Source: Rhodanobacter sp. C06 (lineage in GTDB: Bacteria; Pseudomonadota; Gammaproteobacteria; Xanthomonadales; Rhodanobacteraceae). From it: 64,000 nucleotides of DNA. Of the stretch, positions 53,641-63,780 are shown in pieces. The position numbers and the translations under genes are program-made. The DNA lies in assembly GCF_002001105.1 (NCBI RefSeq), contig NZ_MUNP01000049.1, positions 1 to 64,000 on the forward strand, in the 5' to 3' direction. Position 1 is the stretch's first letter; every line of letters starts with the position of its first letter. The notes beneath the pieces are model-generated. The model was given only the letters and a program-made list of their open reading frames with translations. It was not told the origin of the DNA and did no database searches.

Positions 53641-54132
53641 TCATTCGATGCGCCGCAACTCGGTATCCGCGGCGAGGTCGTGCAGTGCGCGGCGGCGCGG
53701 ATCGAACAGCGCCACGGCGAACCACAGCGCCCATGCACCCAGCACGGTCCACAGCGTGGCGTGCAAACCGAGCAGCGGCTCCAGCGCCAGCAGCAGCATC
53801 GGCGCGGCGGCGACCAGCACGCGGACCACGGCCTGCTGCAGGCTGATCGTGCCGCCGTCGTCGCGGCTCACGCGGATGCGCCACGGCCGCATGCCCACGG
53901 TCTGCCCGCCGCGGCGCCACGAGGCCACGAAGTAGGCGGCCACCACCACGCCTTGCAGCCACTGGTACCAGAGCGGGACCACGGTGCGCGCTCCGGTTTC
54001 GATCAGCCGGCCGCCGGTGGCGAGCTGGCACAGCAGGCCCACCACCATCACGATCGCTACCACGATCAAGAGGTCGTAGATCAGGGCGGCGAGGCGACGC
54101 CACAGCGGACAGGGCAGGTTGGCGGCGTTCAT
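53641..54132 (-). CDS. RDD-family membrane protein
   Basis: A 163-residue protein with four hydrophobic helices. RRLAALIYDLLIVVAIVM carries the first conserved aspartate/arginine pair, GQTVGMRPWRIRV the loop, and FDPRRRALHDLAADTELRRI the final RDD-type R..LHD motif. Function is general membrane transport or unknown. It is divergent from xerD with 26 bases between the starts, a position typical of Xanthomonadales. Confidence 0.88.
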   Translation of the reverse strand: MNAANLPCPLWRRLAALIYDLLIVVAIVMVVGLLCQLATGGRLIETGARTVVPLWYQWLQGVVVAAYFVASWRRGGQTVGMRPWRIRVSRDDGGTISLQQAVVRVLVAAAPMLLLALEPLLGLHATLWTVLGAWALWFAVALFDPRRRALHDLAADTELRRIE

Positions 54133-54158
54133 CGGGCGGCTTGCACTCGGTTGGCGCC

Positions 54159-55091
54159 ATGCCCAGCATGGTGCGCATGCAGAAAGAAGATTCGCCCAGT
54201 ATCGCCGAAGCGGATGCCGCGAGCATCGACGCCTTCCTGGAACGCGTGTGGTCCGAGGACGGCCTCGCCGACCGCACGCTGGAGGCCTATCGCCGGGATC
54301 TGGAAGCGCTGGCGCGCTGGCTGGCCGGTCGCGGGCGCACGCTGCGCAATGCGCGGCGCGAGGACATCTCCGCCTACCACGGCGAGCAGCATGCCGCGGT
54401 GCGCTCGATGGCGCGGCGGCAGTCGGCGTTCCGCCGCTACTACGCGCATCTCGCTCGGGAACAGACCGGCTTCGAGGATCCCACCTTGCTGATCGAGCGT
54501 CCGCGCATGCCACGCAGCCTGCCCAAGGCGCTGGCCGAGCGCGAGATCGAGGCGCTGCTGAATGCGCCGGACACCGACGGCACGCTGGGCCTGCGCGACC
54601 GCGCGATGCTGGAGCTGATGTACGCCTCGGGCCTGCGCGTTTCCGAGCTGGTGGAGTTGCCGCTCGCCGCGCTCAACCCGCGCCAGGGCGTGTTGCGCGT
54701 CACCGGCAAGGGCGGCAAGGACCGCCTCGTGCCGGTAGGCGAGGTGGCGCTGGGCTGGATCGAAAGCTATCTCGCCGGTGCGCGTCCCGCGCTGGCCAAG
54801 GGGCATCAGCCCGCGGCGCTGTTCCTCAGCCGGCGTGGCGAGGGCATGACGCGACAGATGTTCTGGACCCTGGTGAAGCGCCATGCACTGAAGGTCGGCA
54901 TCCAGGCCAAGCGCATCTCGCCGCACGTGCTGCGCCACTCCTTCGCCACGCATTTGCTCAACCACGGCGCCGACCTGCGTGCGCTGCAGATGCTGCTCGG
55001 CCACAGCGCGCTCAGCACCACGCAGATCTACACCCTGGTGGCGAAGGAAGGGCTGAAGCGCCTGCATGCGCAGCATCATCCGCGCGGCTAG
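54159..55091 (+). CDS. xerD: Site-specific tyrosine recombinase XerD
   Basis: A 310-residue recombinase that resolves chromosome dimers at dif together with XerC and FtsK. All catalytic residues are present: R160 (ASGLRVSEL), K184 (TGKGGKD), H256 and R259 (SPHVLRHSFATH), H282 (LLGHS) and Y291 (TTQIYT). The core-binding SAM-like domain is residues about 20-105. ATG 54159 is used; a TTG at 54141 and internal ATGs are possible. Its stop overlaps the first base of a REP-type repeat. Confidence 0.94.
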   Translation: MPSMVRMQKEDSPSIAEADAASIDAFLERVWSEDGLADRTLEAYRRDLEALARWLAGRGRTLRNARREDISAYHGEQHAAVRSMARRQSAFRRYYAHLAREQTGFEDPTLLIERPRMPRSLPKALAEREIEALLNAPDTDGTLGLRDRAMLELMYASGLRVSELVELPLAALNPRQGVLRVTGKGGKDRLVPVGEVALGWIESYLAGARPALAKGHQPAALFLSRRGEGMTRQMFWTLVKRHALKVGIQAKRISPHVLRHSFATHLLNHGADLRALQMLLGHSALSTTQIYTLVAKEGLKRLHAQHHPRG

Positions 55092-55177
55092 GCCAAAAGA
55101 GGGTCAGAGTGCAGTTTTCGAGGATGCCCGGCATTGCCAGAAGCGTCGTAAAACTGCACTCTGACCCTCTTTTGGCC
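55091..55177. repeat. REP-type inverted repeat with GGGTCAGAGTGCA arms
   Basis: Perfect 28-bp arms (55091-55118 and 55150-55177) flank a 31-base loop; the core word is AGAGGGTCAGAGTGCAGTTTT-like. Repeats of this type are recognised in Xanthomonadaceae as REP sequences linked to RAYT transposases. None is encoded nearby, so it must have been mobilised in trans. Confidence 0.85.
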
Positions 55178-55195
55178 CGGCCATCGAGGTGCGAG

Positions 55196-56002
55196 ATGTT
55201 GAAGAAGCTGTTGCTGGCCGTGTGCGTCAGCGGAATCGCCCTGACCGCCTGTGCGGCCGACAACGCCGCCACGGCTGTCCCGGCAACGGACGCGCCGGTG
55301 CCCGGCCCGATGCTCGGCGACGGCGTCGACGCTGCCGCGCTGAAGCAGGTGCAGCAGTCGCTGGCGAAGCTGGCGCCGGGGGTGCAGGTGGCCGTGGTGA
55401 ACCTTGCGCCGCTGCCGGGCTTCTACCAGGTGATCGCCTCGGGCCAGCTGGTCTACGTGAGCACCGACGGCAAGTACCTGCTGAACGGCGACCTGGTCGA
55501 CCTGGGCGCGAAGAAGAGCCTCAACGACGCCGCCTGGGCGGCCTATCGCAAGGCCGAGCTGGCCAAGGTGCCATCCTCCGCACGCATCGAATACGCGCCG
55601 GCGAACCCGAAGTACCGGGTCACCGTGTTCACCGACGTCACCTGCCCGTACTGCAAGGTGCTGCACGAGCACATCGCCGAGCTCAACAAGGAAGGCATCG
55701 CGGTGGATTACCTGGCGTGGCCGCGCGAGGGCGTGACCAATCCGCTCGGCCATCCCACCGCGACCTACAAGACCATGGTTTCGGCCTGGTGCGCCACCGA
55801 CCGCAAGGCCGCGCTCACCGAGGCGTTCGCGGGGCACGAGCCCAAGGCCGCCAGCTGTTCCAACCCGGTGCGTGCCCAGTTCGAGCTGGGCGAGAAGCTG
55901 GGCGTCAGCGGCACTCCGGCGATCTTTACTCCCAGCGGCCGCATGGTGGGGGGCTATCTCACGCCGGCCCAGTTGCTGCAGGTGTTGCAGAAGGAAGGCT
56001 GA
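55196..56002 (+). CDS. dsbC: Thiol:disulfide interchange protein DsbC
   Basis: A 268-residue disulfide isomerase. The export signal (about 1-20, SGIALTAC) could be read as a lipoprotein type. The dimerisation domain is about 40-115 (VNLAPLPGFYQVIASGQLVY), and the thioredoxin domain has CPYC (C150, C153) and the cis-proline in SGTPAIF. It isomerises wrong disulfides in the periplasm. It is placed downstream of xerD as in E. coli. Confidence 0.92.
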   Translation: MLKKLLLAVCVSGIALTACAADNAATAVPATDAPVPGPMLGDGVDAAALKQVQQSLAKLAPGVQVAVVNLAPLPGFYQVIASGQLVYVSTDGKYLLNGDLVDLGAKKSLNDAAWAAYRKAELAKVPSSARIEYAPANPKYRVTVFTDVTCPYCKVLHEHIAELNKEGIAVDYLAWPREGVTNPLGHPTATYKTMVSAWCATDRKAALTEAFAGHEPKAASCSNPVRAQFELGEKLGVSGTPAIFTPSGRMVGGYLTPAQLLQVLQKEG

Positions 56003-56127
56003 GCCCGCCAGCCGGCGCTCGCAAGAGCCTGCGCCCGCGCGGCCGGCAGCGGTCATGCCGTGCCGCAGCATCGGTCGGGTGCATCGGCTAGAATAGGCGT
56101 TCCCATCAGCTTGGCGCCGTTCCCCGC

Positions 56128-59100
56128 ATGATCGCACTCGACGGGCAGAACGCCCTTTCGGCCTTCCGCCTCGAACGCCTCAACGCCCGCCTCGACGCCT
56201 TGCATCGCGGCAGCCGCGTGCAGGCCGCCTGGTTCGTGTATTTCCTCGATGCCGCCGCCGCGCCGGAAGGCACGCTGCGCCAGCGCCTGCTGGAAGTGCT
56301 GGAGGCGAAGGACGCCGTGCCCCAGCCCGCCACGCTGTGGGTGGTGCCGCGGCTGGGCACGATCTCGCCGTGGTCGAGCAAGGCCACCGACATCCTGCAC
56401 GGCGCCGGCTTCGAAGTGCACCGGGTGGAACGCGGCACCGCCTGGCAGCTCGCCGGCATGCCCGCGGCCGGCACGCCCGCGCACGCCACGGTGCTGGCCC
56501 TGCTGCACGATGCGATGACGCAGTCGGTGCTGGCTTCGCTGGACGACGCACAGGGCTTGTTCCTCGCCGGCCAGCCGGGCGACCTGGTGCACATCACGCT
56601 GGGTGGCGACGCCCGCGGCGCACTGGCCAAGGCCAATGCCGAACTGGGCCTGGCGCTGGCGGCCGACGAGATCGACTACCTCGCCGAGCGCTACGCCGAG
56701 CTGGGTCGCGACCCCACCGATGCCGAGCTCTTCATGTTCGCGCAGGCGAACTCCGAGCATTGCCGGCACAAGGTGTTCAACGCGAGCTGGACGGTGGACG
56801 GCCAGGAACAGGACAAGAGCCTGTTCGCGATGATCAAGCACACCCATCAGCGATCGCCCGCGCACACGCTGTCCGCCTACCACGACAACGCGGCGGTGAT
56901 CGAGGGCAGCGCCGGCAAGCGCTTCTTCGCCGATGCGAACGGCGTGTGGCGCAAGCACGAGGAGCAGATCGGCTACGCAATCAAGGTGGAGACGCACAAC
57001 CATCCCACCGCGATCGCGCCCTGGCCCGGCGCCGCCACCGGCGCCGGCGGCGAGATCCGCGACGAGGGCGCCACCGGCCGTGGCGCCAAGCCCAAGGCGG
57101 GACTGACCGGCTTCTCGGTGTCCGACCTGCGCATCCCCGGCCATCCGCAACCGTGGGAAGTGGAGCGCCCGCTGCCGCCGCGCATGGCATCGGCGTTCGA
57201 GATCATGCGCGACGGCCCGCTGGGCGCCGCCGCGTTCAACAACGAATTCGGCCGTCCGTGTCTGGGCGGCTATTTCCGCAGCTACGAGCACGAGACCGGT
57301 GAGACCGGCCTGCGCCGCGGCTACGACAAGCCGATCATGCTGGCCGGCGGCCTCGCCAACATCCGCCACGACCACGTGCAGAAGCGCGCGGTGCGGCCCG
57401 GCCACGCGGTGATCGTGCTGGGCGGTCCGGCGATGCTGATCGGCCTGGGCGGCGGCGCCGCCTCGTCGGTGGCCTCGGGCGCGTCCAGCGCCGAACTCGA
57501 CTTCGCCTCGGTGCAGCGCGACAACGCCGAGATGGAGCGCCGTTGCCAGCAGGTGATCGACGCCTGCTGGGCGCGCGGCGACGCCAACCCCATCGTCAGC
57601 ATCCACGACGTGGGCGCGGGCGGCCTCTCCAACGCGATCCCGGAAATCCTCAACGACGCCGACGTGGGCGGCGAGATCGACCTCTCCAAGGTGCCTTGCG
57701 ACGATCCCTCGCTGTCGCCGATGCAGGTGTGGAGCAACGAGTCGCAGGAACGTTACGTGCTCGCCATCGCGCAGGAAAACCTGCCGGAGTTCGAGGCGTA
57801 CTGCGCGCGCGAGCGCTGCCCGTACGCCGTGGTCGGCACGGCCACGGAAGCGCGCGTGCTGCGCGTCGCCGATCCGCGCCGCAACCTCACCGTGATCGAC
57901 CTGCCGATGGACGTGCTGTTCGGCAAGCCGCCACGCATGCACCGCGACGCCAAGCGCGTCAAGCCGCGCGTGGACCTGGTGCCCGACCTCACCGGCATCG
58001 GCATGGACGAGGCGTTGCTGCGCGTGCTGCGCCTGCCCGGCGTGGGCAGCAAGAGCTTCCTGATCCACATCGGCGATCGGACCGTGGGCGGCCTCAACCA
58101 CCGCGATCCGATGGTCGGTCCGTGGCAGGTGCCGGTGGCCGACTGCGCGGTGACCCTGGCCGACTTCGACGGCTACCGCGGCGAGGCGATGGCGATGGCC
58201 GAGCGCGCGCCGGTGGCGCTGCTGTCCAGCGCCGACGCCGCGCGGCTCGCGGTGGGCGAGGCGATCACCAACCTCGCCGCCGCGCCGATCGCCTCGCTGG
58301 GCGAGATCCGCCTCTCGGCGAACTGGATGGCCGCGGTGAACCACCCCGGCGAGGACGCCGCGCTGTTCGACGCGGTGAAGGCCGTGGGCATGGAGCTGTG
58401 CCCCGAGCTCGACATCTCCATCCCGGTAGGCAAGGACTCGCTGTCCATGCAGACCGTGTGGAAGGACGGCGACACGCCGCAGAAGACGGTGTCGCCGGTG
58501 TCGCTGGTGGTCACCGGGTTCGCCCGCGTGGACGACGCGCGCCGCACGCTCACCCCGCAACTGAAGCTGCACCATGGCGACACCGACCTGTGGCTGCTCG
58601 ACCTCGGCGCCGGCCGCGACCGCCTCGGCGCCTCCGCGCTGACCCAGGTGTTCAACCGCGGTGGCGGCGTGCCGCCGGACCTGGACGATGCGGAGCGCCT
58701 CAAGGCGCTGTTCGAGCTGGTGCAGGAAGCGAACCGCGGCGGCCTGCTGCTTGCCTACCACGACCGTTCCGACGGCGGCGTCATCGTCACCCTGCTGGAG
58801 ATGGCCTTCGCCGGCCACTGCGGCCTGGAGATCCAGCTCGAAGGCTGGGCCGACGCGGCGCTGCGCGCGCTGTTCAACGAAGAGCTGGGCGCGGTGCTGC
58901 AGGTGGCCAAGGCCAACCGCGAAGCGTTCGAGGCGCTGCTGGTGAAGCACGGCCTCGCCGGCATGAGCCACCGCATCGGCCGGCCCAAGGAGAAGCTGGG
59001 CATCAAGCTGTACTCGGGCAGCGAGACACTGTTCAAGTGGAACTGGAGCACGCTCTACCGCGCCTGGAACGAAACCAGCCACGCGATGCAGCGGCTGCGC

Positions 59101-60000
59101 GACAACCCCGCCAGCGCCGACGCCGAGCTGGAATGGCGCATGGACGACGCCGATCCGGGCCTCTCGCCCAAGCTCACGTTCGACCCGGCCGAGGACATCG
59201 CCGCGCCGCTGATCCATGCCGCGATCACCGGCGGCGCCAAGCCGCGCGTGGCGATCCTGCGCGAGCAGGGCGTCAACGGCCAAGTGGAGATGGCCGCCGC
59301 GTTCGCGCGTGCCGGCTTCGAGGCGGTGGACGTGCACATGTCCGATCTCGCCAGCGGCCGGGTGAAGCTGGCCGATTTCCGCGGCTTCGCCGCCTGCGGC
59401 GGCTTCTCCTACGGCGACGTGCTCGGCGCCGGGCGCGGCTGGGCCACCTCGATCCTGTACAACGACACCCTGCGCGCCGAGTTCACCGCGTTCTTCGCCG
59501 ACCCGACAAAGTTCGCGCTGGGCGTATGCAACGGTTGCCAGATGATGAGCCAGTTGAAGGACATCATCCCCGGCGCGCAGCACTGGCCGAAGTTCCTGCG
59601 CAACACCTCCGAGCAGTACGAGGCGCGCTTGGCCACGCTGGAGGTGCTCGACTCGCCCAGCTTGTTCTTCAAGGGCATGGCCGGCTCGCGGATCCCGGTG
59701 GCGGTGGCGCACGGCGAAGGGCGCGTGCATTTCCCGAACACCTGCAGCCCGTCCAAGGCACAGGCGGCGCTGCGCTTCACGGACAACCGCGGCAAGCCCA
59801 CCGAACACTTCCCGCTCAACCCGAACGGCTCGCCTGGCGGCCTCGCCGGCTTCACTGCCGCCGACGGCCGCGTGACGATCCTGATGCCGCATCCGGAGCG
59901 CGTGTTCCGCAGCGTGCAAATGAGCTGGCATCCGGAGCAGTGGGGCGAAGACTCGCCGTGGCTGCGCATGTTCCGCAACGCGCGGGTGTGGTGCGGCTGA
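56128..60000 (+). CDS. purL: Phosphoribosylformylglycinamidine synthase (single-chain)
   Basis: A 1290-residue FGAM synthase of the large proteobacterial type. The N-terminal domain replaces PurS; two ATP-grasp-like AIR-synthetase modules fill the middle ([20 protein letters not shown] and [15 protein letters not shown]). The C-terminal glutaminase has its nucleophile C1134 in [12 protein letters not shown] and the histidine in MPHPERVFR. Length matches E. coli PurL. The long minus-strand frame over the same span is a codon-bias shadow. Confidence 0.96.
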   Translation: MIALDGQNALSAFRLERLNARLDALHRGSRVQAAWFVYFLDAAAAPEGTLRQRLLEVLEAKDAVPQPATLWVVPRLGTISPWSSKATDILHGAGFEVHRVERGTAWQLAGMPAAGTPAHATVLALLHDAMTQSVLASLDDAQGLFLAGQPGDLVHITLGGDARGALAKANAELGLALAADEIDYLAERYAELGRDPTDAELFMFAQANSEHCRHKVFNASWTVDGQEQDKSLFAMIKHTHQRSPAHTLSAYHDNAAVIEGSAGKRFFADANGVWRKHEEQIGYAIKVETHNHPTAIAPWPGAATGAGGEIRDEGATGRGAKPKAGLTGFSVSDLRIPGHPQPWEVERPLPPRMASAFEIMRDGPLGAAAFNNEFGRPCLGGYFRSYEHETGETGLRRGYDKPIMLAGGLANIRHDHVQKRAVRPGHAVIVLGGPAMLIGLGGGAASSVASGASSAELDFASVQRDNAEMERRCQQVIDACWARGDANPIVSIHDVGAGGLSNAIPEILNDADVGGEIDLSKVPCDDPSLSPMQVWSNESQERYVLAIAQENLPEFEAYCARERCPYAVVGTATEARVLRVADPRRNLTVIDLPMDVLFGKPPRMHRDAKRVKPRVDLVPDLTGIGMDEALLRVLRLPGVGSKSFLIHIGDRTVGGLNHRDPMVGPWQVPVADCAVTLADFDGYRGEAMAMAERAPVALLSSADAARLAVGEAITNLAAAPIASLGEIRLSANWMAAVNHPGEDAALFDAVKAVGMELCPELDISIPVGKDSLSMQTVWKDGDTPQKTVSPVSLVVTGFARVDDARRTLTPQLKLHHGDTDLWLLDLGAGRDRLGASALTQVFNRGGGVPPDLDDAERLKALFELVQEANRGGLLLAYHDRSDGGVIVTLLEMAFAGHCGLEIQLEGWADAALRALFNEELGAVLQVAKANREAFEALLVKHGLAGMSHRIGRPKEKLGIKLYSGSETLFKWNWSTLYRAWNETSHAMQRLRDNPASADAELEWRMDDADPGLSPKLTFDPAEDIAAPLIHAAITGGAKPRVAILREQGVNGQVEMAAAFARAGFEAVDVHMSDLASGRVKLADFRGFAACGGFSYGDVLGAGRGWATSILYNDTLRAEFTAFFADPTKFALGVCNGCQMMSQLKDIIPGAQHWPKFLRNTSEQYEARLATLEVLDSPSLFFKGMAGSRIPVAVAHGEGRVHFPNTCSPSKAQAALRFTDNRGKPTEHFPLNPNGSPGGLAGFTAADGRVTILMPHPERVFRSVQMSWHPEQWGEDSPWLRMFRNARVWCG

Positions 60001-60002
60001 GC

Positions 60003-60737
60003 GTGCCGGCATTGTGGCACCGGTGGCCGACTTGGCTGCCGGCGCTCGCATGGTTGCTGTTGCTCGCCGTGCTGCCCTGGTGGCTGGACCTGCCGTTGTT
60101 GGTGGCCTGCGTGCTGGCGCTGCTGTGGCGCACGGGGCCGCTGCAGCCGCAGGCGCGGCTGTTGCGGCTGGCGCTGCGCTGGGGCCTGCCGGGCCTCCTG
60201 CTGGCGGTGCTGCGCGCGTTCGGCGCCGATGCGCTGGCGTGGCTGCTGACCCTGCTCGCCGCGCTGGCCGGCTTCTCGCTGTTGATGTTGCTGGAGTACT
60301 GGCTGGATCGCGGCCGGCGGCGCGAGCCGTCGTCCTCGGCCACGGACGAATGGCCCGCATTGGCGCTGGCGCCGATCGGCCCCGCCGGCGCGATCATCGA
60401 GCTGCAGCCGCCGCAGTGGCGGTCGCTGGAAGCGGGCCTCACCGATCCGCTGGGCGGCGAACTGCGCTGGCGCGATGAGGCCGCGCAACTGGCCGACGGC
60501 AGCCAGCTCGAAGGCGTGGAACCGCGTTGCGACTTCGCCGCCGATGGCCGCTGGCTGGTGTTGCCGCTGGTCGGTCAGCGCGGCCTGCTGCTGCTGGATC
60601 GCCGCTGCGATCGCCGGCATCGCCTGCGCGGCTGGCAGCTGGCCGGCTGGTACGAAGGCCAGCCGTGGCTGAGCCGCGACGAGGAACACGTGCCGCTGGC
60701 CATCGCCCACGTGCTGGGGCATGACGAGGACGATTGA
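60003..60737 (+). CDS. Uncharacterised membrane protein after purL
   Basis: A 244-residue protein with three to four hydrophobic segments in residues 5-95 (AWLLLLAVLPWWLDLPLLV, FSLLMLLEYWL) and a soluble C-terminal part (IIELQPPQWRSLEAGLTDPL to LAIAHVLGHDEDD) with alternating strands. I know no family. The GTG at 60003 lies two bases after the purL stop, indicating coupling. Starts inside purL are possible. Confidence 0.7.
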   Translation: MPALWHRWPTWLPALAWLLLLAVLPWWLDLPLLVACVLALLWRTGPLQPQARLLRLALRWGLPGLLLAVLRAFGADALAWLLTLLAALAGFSLLMLLEYWLDRGRRREPSSSATDEWPALALAPIGPAGAIIELQPPQWRSLEAGLTDPLGGELRWRDEAAQLADGSQLEGVEPRCDFAADGRWLVLPLVGQRGLLLLDRRCDRRHRLRGWQLAGWYEGQPWLSRDEEHVPLAIAHVLGHDEDD

Positions 60738-60809
60738 GCTGCCGTTCGCCCGGACCACCGACCCGCGATCCATGCAACTGTCTCACGCCACCTGCCGCAT
60801 ACTTGCCCC

Positions 60810-61688
60810 GTGAATACTCCATTCTCTTCCTCGCCGCTGCCACTCAGCGTGATCGTGGTATCCGCCGACAGCGGTCAGGGCTTGCGCGACTGCGTGCGCC
60901 GGGTGCTGGCCTGCAGCACGCCTCTGGAATTGCTGCTGATCGACAACGCCTCCGCCGACGGCGTGCCGCAGGCGTTGGCGCGCGCCTACGAACACGAGCC
61001 GCGCTTCCACCTGATGCAGAACCACGGCAACCTCGGCTTCGGCCCTGCGGCGAACCGCGCAGCGGCGCAGGCGAAGGGGCAGATTCTGCTGGTACTCAAT
61101 CCCGACTGCCTGCTGGACCAGGCCAGCCTCGACCGCCTGCTCGCCGTGTTCGACGACGAGCGGCAGGTCGGGCTGCTTGGCGCCGTGGTCTGCGACGCGC
61201 AGGGCGTGCCTGATCCCGCCTCGTACCGGCGCGATCCGCTGCTGCGCCGCGCGCTGGCCAGCCTGTTCGGTGGCAAGGGCGAGCGCGTGGAGATCGGCGG
61301 CGCGATGCCGGATCGCTTGGTCGAGGCCGAGGCGGTGTCCGGCGCGCTCATGCTGCTGCCGCGCCACCTCTTCGAGCGGCTGGGCGGTTTCGACGAGGGC
61401 TATTTCCTGCATTGCGAAGACCTCGACCTGTGCCGCCGCGTGCGCGACGCCGGCTGGCGCGTGCTGCTGGCCGGCGACGTGCGCGTGCTGCACGGCAAGG
61501 GCGGCTCCAGCCGGCACCGCCCGGTGTTCGTCAGCCGCCACAAGCACCGCGGCATGTGGCGCTGGTTCCGCAAGTTCGACCCGGAAGCGCGCCGGCCGCT
61601 GGTGGCGGCCACGGTGTGGCTGGGCATCTGGGTGCATTTCTTCGCGCAGATTCCCGGGCAGTTGCTGCGCAAAGCGAGGAGTGAGTGA
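60810..61688 (+). CDS. Family 2 glycosyltransferase (rhamnosyltransferase-like)
   Basis: A 292-residue GT-A enzyme. SVIVVSADSGQGLRDCVRRV begins the nucleotide-binding fold; ILLVLNPDC holds the metal-binding motif; LGGFDEGYFLHCEDLDLCRR is the acceptor/catalytic ED motif of WbbL-like rhamnosyltransferases. It probably adds a sugar to a cell-surface glycan. It is not in an O-antigen cluster here. The last codons (RKARSE) run into an inverted repeat. Confidence 0.87.
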   Translation: MNTPFSSSPLPLSVIVVSADSGQGLRDCVRRVLACSTPLELLLIDNASADGVPQALARAYEHEPRFHLMQNHGNLGFGPAANRAAAQAKGQILLVLNPDCLLDQASLDRLLAVFDDERQVGLLGAVVCDAQGVPDPASYRRDPLLRRALASLFGGKGERVEIGGAMPDRLVEAEAVSGALMLLPRHLFERLGGFDEGYFLHCEDLDLCRRVRDAGWRVLLAGDVRVLHGKGGSSRHRPVFVSRHKHRGMWRWFRKFDPEARRPLVAATVWLGIWVHFFAQIPGQLLRKARSE

Positions 61689-61766
61689 AGCGAAGCGAGA
61701 AAATAGAGAAAGCGAAAGCCCGCTGCATCGCGCTTTTCTCTCGCTCCTCACTCCTCTTCACTCACT
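61680..61766. repeat. Imperfect inverted repeat between glycosyltransferase and EamA genes
   Basis: AGTGAGTGAAG (61680-61690) is the perfect complement of CTTCACTCACT (61756-61766), and A/G-rich versus T/C-rich sequence continues inward with interruptions. The right arm ends seven bases before the EamA start codon, covering its ribosome-binding region. Confidence 0.6.
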
Positions 61767-61773
61767 TCTCCCC

Positions 61774-62670
61774 ATGACCTCACGCACCACGACCCTCCCC
61801 ACCCTGGGCCTGCTGGCGATGACCGCCGTGTGGGGCTCGACGTTCTTCATGATCAAGGACGTGGTGGCGCGCATGCCGGTGGCGGATTTCCTCGCCGTGC
61901 GCTTCGCCGTCGCCGCGCTGGCGATGCTGGCGCTGTTCCCGCGCCACGTCTGGCGGCTGGGCCGCGGCGGCATCGCGCGCGGGCTGGTGCTGGGTACGAT
62001 CTATGGCGTGGGCCAGCTGCTGCAGACTTGGGGGCTGGCGCTGATCGCGCCCAGCGTCAGCGGTTTCGCCACCGGCATGTACGTGGTGTTCACCCCGATC
62101 CTGGCAACCCTGCTGCTGCGCCAGCGCATGCCCGGCGTGGTGTGGATCGCGGTGGGGCTGGCCACCGCCGGCCTCGCGCTGCTCTCGCTCAACGGCGTGT
62201 CGGTGGATCTGGGCGTGTGGCTCACGCTGGCCTCGGCGGTGCTGTACGCGCTGCACATCGTGCTGCTGGGACAGTGGTCGCGCCCCGGCGAGGCGTTCGG
62301 ACTGTCGGCGGTGCAGATGGTCGCCATCGCCCTGGTTTGCCTCCTCGCCACGCTGCCGCACGGCGGTCCGGTGGCGCCGCCGGATCGCGCCGCATGGCTC
62401 GCCGTGCTGTACATGGCGCTGATCGCCGGCGCCGGGGCGATGGCGCTCCAGACCTGGGCGCAAGCACATATGCCGGCCACCCGCGCCGCCATCGTGATGA
62501 CCACCGAACCGGTGTTCGCCGCCGCCTTCGCGGTGGCCTTCGGCAGCGACCTGCTCACCTGGCGCATGCTCGCCGGTGGCGCGCTGGTGCTGGGGGCGAT
62601 GTACCTGGTGGAACTGGCACCGCGGCGCACCGCGGCGTTGGGGGCGGAGGCGGTGCATCACGAGGTGTAA
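61774..62670 (+). CDS. EamA/DMT-superfamily transporter
   Basis: A 298-residue inner-membrane protein with ten helices formed by two EamA repeats (ALLAMTAVWGSTFF-type first helix; VLYMALIAGAGAMALQTWAQ in the second repeat; PATRAAIVMTTEPVFAAAFA at the end). The family exports metabolites, amino acids or drugs. ATG 61774 lies at the end of an inverted repeat. The substrate is unknown. Confidence 0.87.
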   Translation: MTSRTTTLPTLGLLAMTAVWGSTFFMIKDVVARMPVADFLAVRFAVAALAMLALFPRHVWRLGRGGIARGLVLGTIYGVGQLLQTWGLALIAPSVSGFATGMYVVFTPILATLLLRQRMPGVVWIAVGLATAGLALLSLNGVSVDLGVWLTLASAVLYALHIVLLGQWSRPGEAFGLSAVQMVAIALVCLLATLPHGGPVAPPDRAAWLAVLYMALIAGAGAMALQTWAQAHMPATRAAIVMTTEPVFAAAFAVAFGSDLLTWRMLAGGALVLGAMYLVELAPRRTAALGAEAVHHEV

Positions 62671-62705
62671 GGGGCGGTATTCGCACGGTTGCCGCGGTGT
62701 GACGC

Positions 62706-62863
62706 CCCCCTCTCTCGCTTGCGGGAGAGGGGGAAGAGGGGTTTTTGCTTCTGTGCTCGGGCAAGCGACAAAGCGGCCTCACCAAAAGCCGTAGTGGCGA
62801 GTCCGAAAATCCATCGCGAGCAACGCCCCTCACCCCAGCCCTCTCCCCGGCGGGAAGAGGGGG
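62706..62863. repeat. CCCTCTC/GGGGTGAGG intergenic repeat, third copy
   Basis: A 13-bp stem (62706-62718 / 62721-62733, one wobble) begins the element, and CCCCTCACCCC plus a CCCTCTCCCC hairpin-like end (to about 62863) closes it, the same word pair as at 7997-8123. It fills the gap between convergent EamA and DUF2127 genes. Confidence 0.75.
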
Positions 62864-62874
62864 TCAAGCGGCTC

Positions 62875-63411
62875 TCAGTGCGCAGACTCGCGCGCCACCC
62901 TGCGCGACTCGCGCGTCTGCAGCGCCACGCGCACCAGGTACACCACGATCGCCACGTTGCCGACCAAGGCGGCCAGCTTCAGCCAGCCGAAGCGGTGCAG
63001 GGTCTCATAGAGCTCGATCGGGATCAGCGAGGCGGTGGCGATCACGGTGAACCATTCGGCCCAGTACTTGCCCATCAGCAGGCCCACGCCCTCGATGCCG
63101 AACAGCACGGCGTAGCCCAGTGCCACCAGCCCCACCGCCACGAAGCGGCTGGGACCGAAATCCTGCAGCATCGACACCATCCGCCAGCGCAGGCCGTTGC
63201 TGTCGGACAGCGACAAATGCTCCAGCCAGTGCACCAGCCGCTCGAAGTTCTGCTGGCGGTCGAGGTGGAACGCCGCCACCGCCACCAGCAGCAGGCAGAC
63301 GGTCTTGATGATCTCGTACGTCGCGATCACGCGCAGGCCGGCGCGGTGCGACGCCCGCGGCGCGGGGCGTGCGGCAGCCTGGGCGGCGGCGATGTTCTCG
63401 ATCTCGGGCAT
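62875..63411 (-). CDS. DUF2127 membrane protein
   Basis: A 178-residue protein with four hydrophobic segments. RAGLRVIATYEIIKTVCLLL, RFVAVGLVALGYAVLFGIEG and KYWAEWFTVIATASLIPIEL match the DUF2127 pattern. ATG 63411 (MPEIENIAAAQAA) is chosen over an in-frame TTG at 63426. Function unknown. It lies downstream of the ybdD/cstA end, on the same strand. Confidence 0.85.
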   Translation of the reverse strand: MPEIENIAAAQAAARPAPRASHRAGLRVIATYEIIKTVCLLLVAVAAFHLDRQQNFERLVHWLEHLSLSDSNGLRWRMVSMLQDFGPSRFVAVGLVALGYAVLFGIEGVGLLMGKYWAEWFTVIATASLIPIELYETLHRFGWLKLAALVGNVAIVVYLVRVALQTRESRRVARESAH

Positions 63412-63527
63412 GGGATGTTCTGGCAAACGCTCGGACTATTGTCCCGGCCGCGACATGAACGGCCAGTGCGCAAAGACATGGGGGCCGCCGGGGAAATCCC
63501 CAGACGGCGGGGCGGCGCGAAAAGCAC

Positions 63528-63559
63528 GCGGCCATGCCGGTCGGTGCCGGCATGGCCGC
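63528..63559 (-). terminator. Terminator-like hairpin after ybdD
   Basis: A perfect 13-bp stem (63528-63540 / 63547-63559) stands 16 bases past the ybdD stop and is followed on the minus strand by a TTTT run. Confidence 0.6.
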
Positions 63560-63575
63560 GGCGGCGCCGCGGGGT

Positions 63576-63776
63576 TCAGCAGCAGCGTCCCCCGCCGCCC
63601 TTGTAGCGCGCTTCCTGGCGTTCGCGGAAGAACTCGGCGTAGCTGGGCACCTTGCGCTCGGGGTGGTGCTCGCGCAGGTGCTGCACGTAGACCTCGTAGT
63701 CGGGCACGCCGCAGCAGAGGCGGGCGGTCTGCACCGCCCGCTTCCGGAATGTCTGCAGTCGCGCCCTGAGGTCCAT
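63576..63776 (-). CDS. YbdD/YjiX-family small protein
   Basis: A 66-residue protein with the DUF466 signature: RLCCGVPDYEVYVQHLREHH, then YAEFFRERQEARYKGG and a CC tail. Such proteins are encoded right after carbon-starvation permeases (YbdD with CstA, YjiX with BtsT) and are needed for their pyruvate uptake. The start is 4 bases after the cstA stop, so the two are coupled. Confidence 0.92.
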   Translation of the reverse strand: MDLRARLQTFRKRAVQTARLCCGVPDYEVYVQHLREHHPERKVPSYAEFFRERQEARYKGGGGRCC

Positions 63777-63780
63777 GGCG

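Noticed and set aside
56053-60360. 1435-codon open frame on the minus strand
   Set aside because: Antisense of purL; composition is typical shadow (H, R, A, G) and the plus strand carries an unmistakable PurL.
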